A DNA stretch of 64,000 bases. Origin: Acanthaster planci (lineage: Eukaryota > Echinodermata > Asteroidea > Valvatida > Acanthasteridae). The DNA is taken from the NCBI RefSeq assembly GCF_001949145.1, contig NW_019091429.1, forward strand, positions 719,251-783,250. Direction: 5' to 3'. Below, in pieces: positions 56,401 through 64,000 of this stretch. How positions within the stretch are numbered: the first letter of the stretch is position 1; every line of letters starts with the position of its first letter. The translations under genes were made by a program, and so were the position numbers. The notes under the pieces were generated by a model. It was not told the origin of the DNA. It did no database searches and saw only the letters and a program-made list of their open reading frames with translations.

Positions 56401-59318
56401 CCCAACGATGCTTCTTAAAATCTATTTGTAAATTTTTACTTAGTATTAAATTATTTGGGGAATTTTTCGTATGCTGCTGGCCCACATTTTCTTTGTATCT
56501 GCACTTAGAAAATATGATTTGCCTGGAGCTATTATGGCACCGAAGAGAGAGAGGGGAAGTAGTACGTCCTGACTCTTGGTAATTTATTAGGGTAAACCCC
56601 TGAGCAATCTATTTAATCAACTCTATTAATGCCAACAGCAACACATATGTTACTGTCGTATTTAATTCCCGGTGTTTTCTGGCGTTGTTAAAAATGTGCA
56701 TTTCACTCACTTATTTCACTGCAATCTAGCACTACACGTTTCCTTCCGCTTTGACCATTTTTACGATTGAGGATAGAATAAATCCGTACACCACCAAAAT
56801 ACCTATTATCTTTATGTTTTCATTATTTATGTTGCAACACGACAAAACGGGACAATAATTCAAACTTCGAATCTGAGATTGGACTTCAGTGACAAGAGCA
56901 AGCTTTATCGAGCTGGGTACTCACTGTCACATCACAAATCACGTACACGTTATTAAAATTCTAAGGCCTATTCATTAAAATCATAATTGTGTTGAACCTG
57001 TATCATGTGCTACACAGAACTTATCGAGGCGATGTTGCGTATCAAAGACATGTCAACTCCTTTTAAGCTAGGCCTATCGTTTATTTCGTTCAAAATGAAG
57101 AGCGCCAATGTACAAAAAATACATTCAGAAACTATTAACACTAAATAAACAACTAAATGCAAAACTATGTGAAAAGAAATATACATGTAGTTTAATACAA
57201 ATACGGAGAAATACGTTAAAGTTCTTAACTACTCTTCTGGTGATTAATAATTATTATTAGGAAAGATCTGAAAACATGAAACCACTTACTTGAAGAAGTC
57301 ATCTTTGCAAAACAATTGTCCCCCTCTTGTAAAGCATCTCTCGTTGAGCTGCATCTGGCAATCCACACATTTGAGACACTTTGCATGCCACGAACGATCT
57401 TGAACTTTGTGAATAAATCTATCTAGGATGGATTGGTCACATCCGGCACACTTCGGAACACTCTCTGTAAAAGAATCATCATCCTCTTATTAAAGATATA
57501 GATTTGATACAGCACGGCGTTTGAAAACTGTTCTATCTTTTTCTTGAAATGGACAGGCAAACATCACGGTAATCCCTTGAAGACTGCATTGTGCACCGTA
57601 AACGAAATTCATAAATTACTTGCATTTTTTATTACTTTTTATTACTTTTAATTTCACACGACAGTCCCTTTTATAACGAACGCTAGTTCAAATAATTATT
57701 TCTTCTTTTATATTAATTCCTTTTGAGGGTAAATTCAACGATCGCTATACCGCTGACCCCTTTGGAGCAAAGAGCGTTGGATATATGCGTTATACTTGGG
57801 CTCGCAGCACAAGCGAATTCTCGGCGAGATTCGAACGCTGACTTCTTCATTCTGTTGCAGTGACATCAAATGACGATGTTGTCAATTACAAAATTAATGT
57901 CCGATCGGTGTTATAGATCTTTTTAATGATATCAATATAAGAACATCCCATGAAAACCGAGCACTGACAAAATTAAGTGCATCTTACCACTGCATTTTTG
58001 AACACTTATCTTCAAGTAGGCTAATGTAGAAAAGGTTTCCTATCGCTTGAGAGAGCGTATGACAACGATTTTTGAAAACAAACTTCAAGCACAAAATGAT
58101 TCTTATTGAGAATAACGTATGATTTTTTCTTCCAAGAAGACATTAACTCCCTTACTAAGTAAGTTCAAAATTATTTGTATTTGGGTGTAGCGCTGCTGTT
58201 GGCTTGGACTTTGCGACTGTTAATTGTTTTCTGATTTATTCAAATTAAGTAATAGCATTAAATAAGTGCAGCACGAATTAGATGTTGATAGAGCTTTCCA
58301 AAAGGCAACCAAATGATCAGGAAGTCTCACTGCCAATATAGAGAATTTTACTGATTTTTAATATGATTATTATTCTAATCATAACAGGATTTTAGTTTTT
58401 TTATCTTTAATTAATTTCAGACTTTCGGTATTCCCCATATACAATATAGTACTTTAAAGGTTTTTCGACGTGGAATGCCTGAACCCAAAGCCGAACCTGT
58501 ACTTTTACCGTTCTTAAGTTCTTCATATGGTGAATGAATACAGAACTGCCTGCAAAGCGAGTGTTCGATGAGGATTATTAAAAAGTTAACATTTTAAATT
58601 TCACCGTATTTGCAGATCCATTTGCCATCAAGTCAAGAGGCGAAATGTACACTTTGAAGATTGTCTGCACAAAAAGGCTGTATCTCGTACCTGTGCTTGT
58701 GTGAATTATTTTTGAAACTGTACGAAATTATCCTTAAATAAATTAAATCTGTAACTCGGAATTGTTAAACAGCATCTTTCTGGCTCTTCGTCGGAAATCA
58801 AACACATATGCGTCAAGGAAATCTGTTAAATGTTTAATTTTTTTCATGATGAGGATACAATTAACACAATTATTAGAACACTGCACTCAAAACACATGGC
58901 TCTGAAAATCGCTAGGAATGTTAGAACATCCTTTCAATTTCTAGTCTCATGTAAAATCAAAGCGACTGGAAAGGTTCGTTTTTCTTTATACTCAAAACCT
59001 ATGCTTGTACAGACAGACTGAAAGGCAGCGTTTTGTCACATTGTCTAAAAGTCATTAGGCCTACCTGCGAAAAACAGACTTCAGTCAAGCAAAGCACAAC
59101 CCACACAATAGACACTGGAAAAACTTCAATGTTTATCTCCAGAACTTAGGTTCTCTTTACTCATTGCAATGAATATGTTTGAACCATGTAACAATTATAA
59201 ACCACAGAAACTTACGGCAAAATGGAAAGTCTTTAGTGTAACTGAAGTCAGCAGCATGTGACATCGTTTTGAAGACGCCGGTTACCAAATCGAAATCTGC
59301 AACAGTGTCTCTTTTCAT
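47034..59318 (-). CDS. Lhx3/4 (lim3): LIM-homeodomain transcription factor of the Lhx3/Lhx4/Lim3 class (6 exons)
   Basis: This class of nuclear transcription factor specifies motor neurons and interneurons and, in vertebrates, pituitary cells; its LIM domains bind LDB/NLI cofactors. Exons on the minus strand: 59216-59318, 57290-57464, 50222-50424, 49194-49351, 48034-48220 and 47034-47413. All borders are GT/AG and in phase, giving 401 residues, the same size as human LHX3. Domains: LIM1 (about residues 39-90), LIM2 (about 98-152), homeodomain (about 166-225) and a proline/serine-rich tail ending [16 protein letters not shown], like the YPDFPxSPxSWLDEXD end of vertebrate LHX3/4. [11 protein letters not shown] and [15 protein letters not shown] separate it from the Lhx1/5 class. 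A single gene would be pro-orthologous to LHX3 and LHX4. The gene converges on Roquin. Confidence 0.93.
48034..48220 (-). CDS. Lhx3/4 (lim3): Lhx3/4 exon 5 (homeodomain helix 3 and linker)
   Basis: [20 protein letters not shown] then [12 protein letters not shown] follow acceptor gtgtttaag. KEKRLKKD and RWGQYFR are Lhx3/4 signatures. Two in-phase donors exist, AAAG|GTACCG and, 6 nt on, ACCG|GTAACT; the second would add two residues (Gly-Thr). The choice is not settled by sequence alone. Confidence 0.92.
48221..49193 (-). other. Lhx3/4 intron 4
   Basis: Splits the homeobox. Nothing else recognised. Confidence 0.7.
49194..49351 (-). CDS. Lhx3/4 (lim3): Lhx3/4 exon 4 (homeodomain, first part)
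   Basis: The acceptor is gtacatatag and the donor [29 protein letters not shown] and [20 protein letters not shown] make homeodomain helices 1-2 and the start of helix 3. The break after RVVQ matches the intron position in vertebrate LHX3/4. Confidence 0.93.
50222..50424 (-). CDS. Lhx3/4 (lim3): Lhx3/4 exon 3 (LIM2)
   Basis: The acceptor is gcacaccacag and the donor [49 protein letters not shown] and [19 protein letters not shown] form the complete second LIM domain. [10 protein letters not shown] is diagnostic for the Lhx3/4 class. It follows an intron of about 6.9 kb. Confidence 0.93.
50690..50765. repeat. C-rich interspersed repeat fragment
   Basis: Ends aaaaatcctggctgcgccactgc after a run of ten C. 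The reverse complement starts gcagtggcgcagccaggat, a start seen in many dispersed repeats of marine invertebrates (recollection). Confidence 0.4.
51125..51242. repeat. C-rich interspersed repeat fragment
   Basis: A run of about eleven C followed by aaatttcc, cccccatacccctag and ending tatgccactgctc. Similar end to the fragment at 50690. Confidence 0.35.
53565..53720 (+). repeat. Possible tRNA-derived SINE
   Basis: tagctgaatg (about 53585) resembles a pol III A box. About 50 bp on, ggttagagtccc (53635-53646) resembles a B box with one change from GGTTCGANTCC. It is followed by an unrelated tail ending ggcaataaaatgattctgac. No second copy was seen in the window, so the assignment rests on the box pair alone. 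Confidence 0.4.
57290..57464 (-). CDS. Lhx3/4 (lim3): Lhx3/4 exon 2 (LIM1)
   Basis: The acceptor is ttcttttacag and the donor [39 protein letters not shown] and [12 protein letters not shown] contain the Cys/His zinc ligands of LIM1. Close to vertebrate LHX3 (CAGCDQHILDRF, WHSKCLKC, CKDDFF). Confidence 0.92.
57465..59215 (-). other. Lhx3/4 intron 1
   Basis: AT-rich intron of about 1.75 kb. gcgagattcgaacgc at about 57817-57831 is B-box-like on the minus strand but has no matching A box. Confidence 0.55.
59216..59318 (-). CDS. Lhx3/4 (lim3): Lhx3/4 exon 1 (start codon)
   Basis: ATG at 59318-59316 begins [17 protein letters not shown] and the exon ends KDFPFC plus one base, donor C|GTAAGT. The split codon CAG joins correctly to exon 2. 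Vertebrate LHX3 uses alternative first exons, so other starts may exist. Confidence 0.78.
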
Positions 59319-59376
59319 GATAGAGAGAAGCTTCAAGAAGACACACCGGACTTACAAACCACAGCCTGCTTCCTGG

Positions 59377-59384
59377 TTTAAATA
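59377..59384 (-). promoter_or_regulatory. TATA-like box upstream of Lhx3/4
   Basis: The minus strand reads ctatttaaacc, 59 bp above the ATG. If used, transcription would start about 30 bp downstream, leaving a 5' UTR of about 30-40 nt. Weak evidence: one AT-rich octamer in an AT-rich genome. Confidence 0.3.
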
Positions 59385-60261
59385 GATGTCTTAAGATAAA
59401 ATCCAAAGTGCAAGTTGACCTTGATGTGGAATTGGAGGAGCCGATACTTCAGTGTGTTTTCGTTCCACAGTCCCTGGCTAGATTACCACGGAGCCTATCC
59501 AACCTCCCCTTACCTACACAAACTGCGCTGTTGTTGATATTTCGCGCGTCCTGTGGGCCACGTGCCTCGCTTAGTGGGCTTAGTGAGTCCGTGACAGACG
59601 GACTGAATGGAGACAGCAACTGCTGCCCACGCCACGTTGCATTTCATTGGACCACGGAGTTTTGACAAGTCACACAATGAACACCCTCCTTCATGTCAAT
59701 GTTAAGTTGGGAAAATGGGCGGGGTAATTCCTGGTCCGAGACGTTCAAAATGGGTGTACCTCATGAAGTCAATGTTTCGAGATTATTAAAGATTCGGAAA
59801 TCAAACACAACGATCCCACAACTTTTTCTAACCCACTTTTACTGAAGATTTGTTTTACCTACGCAACTATTGCCACTAATAACGTGATTAAAACTTCAGT
59901 AACTAAATTTCACTGACTGTTGACAACCGATCCAATATCCATCACCATTAAAAACAACGCTTTTACAGCAAAATGCCATTATTTGGAGCGTAGGAGTAAT
60001 GTACATGTATTATGTGACATAGGTGTCACGCTAATAAATTCAAGTCGAAAAAAGGTTGAAGTGAGAGTTTCCCATGAATAAACAAACTTCGAGGCTACAA
60101 ATTTGGGTAGTAACTTAAATACCCTTTCAAACTTTATTTTTCGAAAGTGAAACAGCCTGAAGAAAATTAAGTAGAAAAATTAAAAAAAAAGAACCGTATG
60201 AGATTCGATCTATAAACACCCATAATAGTAAATTCCTTTTCCTTCCCAACACTGGAGTACC

Positions 60262-60278
60262 TCGTTTGTTCGTTTGTT

Positions 60279-60337
<59 letters not shown>

Positions 60338-60376
60338 TTGTTTGTTTGTTTGTTTGTTTGTTTGTTTGTTTGTTTG
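60262..60376 (+). repeat. Compound tetranucleotide microsatellite (GTTT)n(GTCT)n(GTTT)n
   Basis: About four GTTT, eleven GTCT and eleven GTTT units in perfect phase. The GTCT block probably arose by a T-to-C change that then spread by slippage. Confidence 0.95.
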
Positions 60377-60704
60377 GCTGATTTGAAGTTGCCTTTCTGT
60401 TTTGTGTTTGCTTAATTTAATTGTATTGGTTGCCATCCGTCTTTGCTGCCAGAAGAGCCCTGAGTTTGTCGATGGCTTAAAATAATTCAACTTTCTTTTT
60501 GATTTTCTTTCTGTTATGACTCTCACAAATCATGAGCTATTTATTTATTCATTGATTGTCAAAAATGTATTGATTTTTCTACTTTATTTTTTGTAAATAA
60601 TTAACTTTTTTGAATCCACTTGAACCTTATTTTAATTTTAGTTGTATGTGTCATTATTTTCTTTGCAATAAAGGTTCATTTGGAAAATGAAAAAAAATGT
60701 TTCT

Positions 60705-60802
60705 TTGTTTGTTGGGTTGTTGGCTTGTTTGTTTGTTTCTTTCTTTCTTTCTTTCTTTTTGTGGGTGTGTGTGTGTTTGTTTGGTTTGGTTTAGTTTGGT
60801 TT
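60705..60802 (+). repeat. T-rich microsatellite cluster
   Basis: Short runs of tttg, tttc, gtgt and ggttt units. Confidence 0.7.
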
Positions 60803-63800
60803 TTGTCTCCTTGACCCCACAAAATGATGCTGAACGTAATTCAGGTGCCTATTGTATTACTGGAAGGCTTTGAGCAGTGGCATCTGGCTACGGACGCCTC
60901 AGATCACGTGATGTAGACTTACTTTACTTTCTTCCTTCCTTTACAAAAGGAAAACGTGTGTGCGGGAAAAAGCCTCATCTTTGGGACATAAACGTTATCC
61001 AGAAAATTTTCAATGACTCCACAGAAAGCTTTCTTGTCAATGTGTGACTACATATACCAATTTTTTTACGATATCACAAAAATATAGATGCCTTAGACAA
61101 TGCTAGTTGATCCCAGTTTTTCAAGGGAATAAACAAGATGTCCAAGTGCACACTCGAACGTCAGGAATCGGCAAGTGGATTAGCCAGCTGCATAGTCAAG
61201 CAGAGTCTGTTTGCAGAACAGTCCGCAATTTGGTTGAAACGTTCTTGTCATGTGCCGAACCTTCTAATAATTGCGTGCACGTGACATATACCCCTTCAAT
61301 TAGCTAATTAAAACAGACTTGCTTTTCCCGAATCCGCGATGCGTCTGACATCGAAAACGTAAGGTAGATAGTTGGACAAATTCAGGTCTGTGTCGACATG
61401 AACACGAAAACAATGGAGGCAAATTATTTGAAGTAAATTCAGAATTTTTTTCAAACTTGTATACAAACACAATACTTCCAAAATACACAGCCAAAAAATA
61501 ATCTCAATATGCGTGTATAGCTGGCACTGTAAAGGCACAGTACAAGCCACCCTGCAGTGATCGCTCCGCATGTCATACCCCCTCCATTCTGACTTTGATT
61601 TTTTTTTTAGAGAGAGGAGAGACTTGAATGGTGCTTTTCATTACAAGATCATACGAGTAGACTTTTTATGTCCTTATTCGTCATTTCCCATTGCTAAGAT
61701 GCATTTCCGATTCCGGGGTAAGGCTGATAATTGTGTCTCCATTTCCTTTTCCTCTTTTGTTTTGTTTGTTTTGTTGCTGTAATTGCTGCTTCAGTTGTTT
61801 GTTAATGTTTTGTTGATTTGCTTTTGTTTTTGTTTCAAGGAGTCCAAACACAGGATCATCACATCACAGGATCCGAAACCATGATTCTATAGGGTACATG
61901 TCTGATCATATTTACGGTTGGATATTAACGTCGTCTCAAAAGAGACGCTCTTGGAGGTTGTCCCAGTCGTATCCTTTGAACTATGTTTATCTTAATGAGT
62001 ATATCAAGTCTGTAGGATTGTAGACTTATCATTGTAAACAGCAGCCAAACCATACATACATGGACCCTTTCCCTATACTTACTCGACACAAAAAGATGGT
62101 TAACTATATTAGAATTAATATATCGACCAGACAGGAAAATTTAAAAAGTCCGATATATTCGTTGTGTTCGTCGTGTAACTCAAGTTTATGTTAATTTCTA
62201 ATGAGATACATGTAATGTCAAACCAAAATGTGTGACGTGATCTAAACATGACATTTTGAGGAAAACTTTGATATGAGCTAATATTTCCAACACTTCATTG
62301 AAGAACTACTGTTCCGGGCAAGCTACAAGCTAAAAATTGGACATTTGGGGGCGAAGATAAAGTAAGCTTTTTATACACCAGAAAGGTAATTTGAACCCTA
62401 TATCAATATAACGATGGTGGACGCTATGTTACTGTTTTTGCAAAGTAAGTCGAAAAAATGGAAATTAAACAACATTTCCAGAGCGTACGTGGGCACAAAG
62501 GTCTGCTGTGGGTCTAACGTGCTAAAAAATTTTAACTCACAAGTATTGTCAGTCTGTGACCATATTAATAGATTGCCAAAAATAAAGCTCAGTGAAACGA
62601 GAGAACTAATTTTCGGCCTAGAAAAACACCTGCCCCCAAAAAAAGACAGTTAAGAGAGGTACTGCGAAACGTCTGCACTTTATTGCAGACAATACATTTG
62701 CTTTGAACCAACTCATTCTGTTCTTGCCAACATGGTATATGAATTTCGTAAAGCGAACATGTTTCAATCAACAACTGCCAACAAAATTAGGCAATTAAGC
62801 CCACAGATACCAGAAGCGGCCAGTTCTTAGCTGGGCTCGCCAGCAGCTTACGAAATGTATGAAGCCCATCTAATCAAGGAACCTTCGAGGACACGGAATC
62901 TCTGAGCGCATGCTGTAGGCACCGCACACTGAGAGGCAATTTATTGAGGTAACTTGTGCACCACCCAAACGCTAGAGGTGTGGTTTTCTTCACGAGTCGC
63001 GTGGTAATTAGGACACATTATACAATAGCTCATGTGGAAAACGTTAGCGTTCCGCTGCGACCGCGTGATGAGGATGACAAGGCACTGTTGCGGGTGGCCT
63101 TTGGAGCGCAGAATTTTTGAGCTAAGCTCTGTACAGTTCCACTCCGCATCCGTTCGCATCTGCGTCTACTCTACATGATTTATCAGTTGTGGATGGGGGT
63201 AGGAAGATTTTGAACATCTCCTTCCATTCAGCTGACAATCACACTTTACTTCACATAAAACAAAAAGGTTGGCAATAATAAATGAAACGCTGCAATTCCC
63301 TAATTTGTTTACGAAATGTGCGAGAATACACGAGAAAGCCTAATAATTGTAAACATTTTCCAGGGGCACACCCAGTCCTCTCCCCCACAGCGGGAACGTA
63401 CCATCGAACATCCAACCAGCCGCTTACACATCCCATTAAATCCTCAGTTCGTGAAAGCCCCATCCACCCCATTTTATTTTTAGAGTCATGGCGTTCGCGT
63501 ATACCCTCATAACAGATCAAAGCACATTTTTTAATATACCGTACCAACCTTCTCAAAAAGAGATTTGAAACCCAAAATGCTGCCTGACATTAGGATTTAA
63601 ATATTTTTTCCCAATATAAAAGGACATAGCTGTTTGTTCCTGTTAACTTACACTTTTTAAGTCAGCATATAAAAAGGGATTTTTAATGATGTGCAACAAT
63701 AACTGCCAAATTCGCTTTTCGAATAAAACACTACCCCGATAAATGACTGCATCGAGAATTGTATCAATAAGGAAATAAATCAATGCACCATTAATCGATC

Positions 63801-63904
63801 AGTCCATCATGTTTTGTTCAAGCAAATGTTATGTCACTACGTGAACAAATCCAGGAGTAATTTTTTAAATGCTGAAATTATTTTCTCTCCTGTTTTTATT
63901 TATT

Positions 63905-64000
63905 TGTGGTCGACTCGAATTAACTCGAAGTAAATATTTGACTCGACTCGGCTCGAATGGTTGCCCACTGACTTGACTTGACTGAGTCACAATGTTGAAA
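63905..64000. repeat. GACTCG/GACTTG low-complexity repeat at window edge
   Basis: Repeated cgactcga, actcgact and gacttgact units. It runs off the window. Confidence 0.5.

Larger units (their letters stand above)
50425..57289 (-). other. Lhx3/4 intron 2 (about 6.9 kb)
   Basis: Largest intron. It contains C-rich repeat fragments (50.7 and 51.15 kb) and a tRNA-like SINE candidate (53.6 kb). The long stretch 51.3-57.2 kb otherwise shows no gene. Large introns of developmental genes often hold enhancers, but none can be called from sequence alone. Confidence 0.6.
59385..64000. other. Region upstream of Lhx3/4, no gene recognised
   Basis: Contains a slightly GC-rich patch at 59520-59640, microsatellites at 60.26 and 60.72 kb, and actcg/gacttg repeats at the right edge. 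A 79-codon frame at 62414-62653 has no recognised similarity. Confidence 0.45.

Noticed and set aside
57817-57831. tRNA-like B box (gcgagattcgaacgc, minus strand)
   Set aside because: No A box at the right distance and no cloverleaf could be drawn.
60167-60526. 119-codon minus-strand frame with a QTNKQTDRQTD repeat
   Set aside because: It is the translation of the tetranucleotide microsatellite, not a gene.
62414-62653. 79-codon plus-strand frame starting at an ATG upstream of Lhx3/4
   Set aside because: No recognised domain, no clear splice signals and no partner exons. It is short enough to arise by chance in 64 kb.

Overview
The window is animal nuclear DNA, AT-rich and intron-rich, from an invertebrate. 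It holds most of one gene and all of another, pointing tail to tail, with a dense load of decayed transposable elements. No tRNA or rRNA gene, CRISPR array or bacterial operon was seen. A single Lhx3/4-type gene and a single Roquin-type gene, together with DIRS/Ngaro, Penelope, CR1-like, Tc1 and piggyBac-like relics, fit an invertebrate deuterostome (echinoderm, hemichordate or cephalochordate). That placement is inference.

Left third (1-27 kb, + strand): eleven phase-compatible exons encode about 699 residues of a Roquin (RC3H1/RC3H2) RNA-binding ubiquitin ligase. This is the part downstream of the CCCH zinc finger; the RING, ROQ and zinc-finger exons lie left of the window. The introns carry a CR1-like LINE fragment (3.5-3.8 kb), a small TIR element (4.05-4.33 kb), a tyrosine-recombinase retrotransposon with Gag, RT, RNase H and YR parts (5.0-7.7 kb, - strand), a Penelope-like element inserted inside a MITE (11.4-13.5 kb), and a DIRS-like remnant with inverted terminal repeats (23.0-25.35 kb) that itself contains a MITE piece. 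Further full-length copies of the MITE lie at 25.97-26.56, 27.20-27.80 and 27.83-28.42 kb, the first in the intron before the last certain exon and the other two beyond that exon.

Middle (27-47 kb): no recognisable gene. It contains an assembly gap of 291 N set in a minisatellite (28.6-28.9 kb), an 0.8-kb TIR element (35.13-35.93 kb), a LINE carcass with a mutated RT active site (38.2-39.9 kb), a dispersed 0.2-kb repeat pair (37.5 and 43.0 kb), and a 2-kb Tc1-type transposon with long inverted repeats (43.68-45.69 kb), itself broken by an insertion.

Right third (47-59.4 kb, - strand): a complete six-exon LIM-homeobox gene of the Lhx3/Lhx4/Lim3 class, about 401 residues, with two LIM domains, a homeodomain split at VVQ|VWFQ and the conserved C-terminal tail. 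A TATA-like box sits about 60 bp above its start codon. Upstream sequence (59.4-64 kb) is non-coding as far as can be seen.

The two genes act separately: post-transcriptional mRNA decay (Roquin) and neuronal or pituitary-type transcription control (Lhx3/4). Their linkage is of interest because the human paralogues are also linked (RC3H1 with LHX4 on 1q25; RC3H2 with LHX3 on 9q33-q34).
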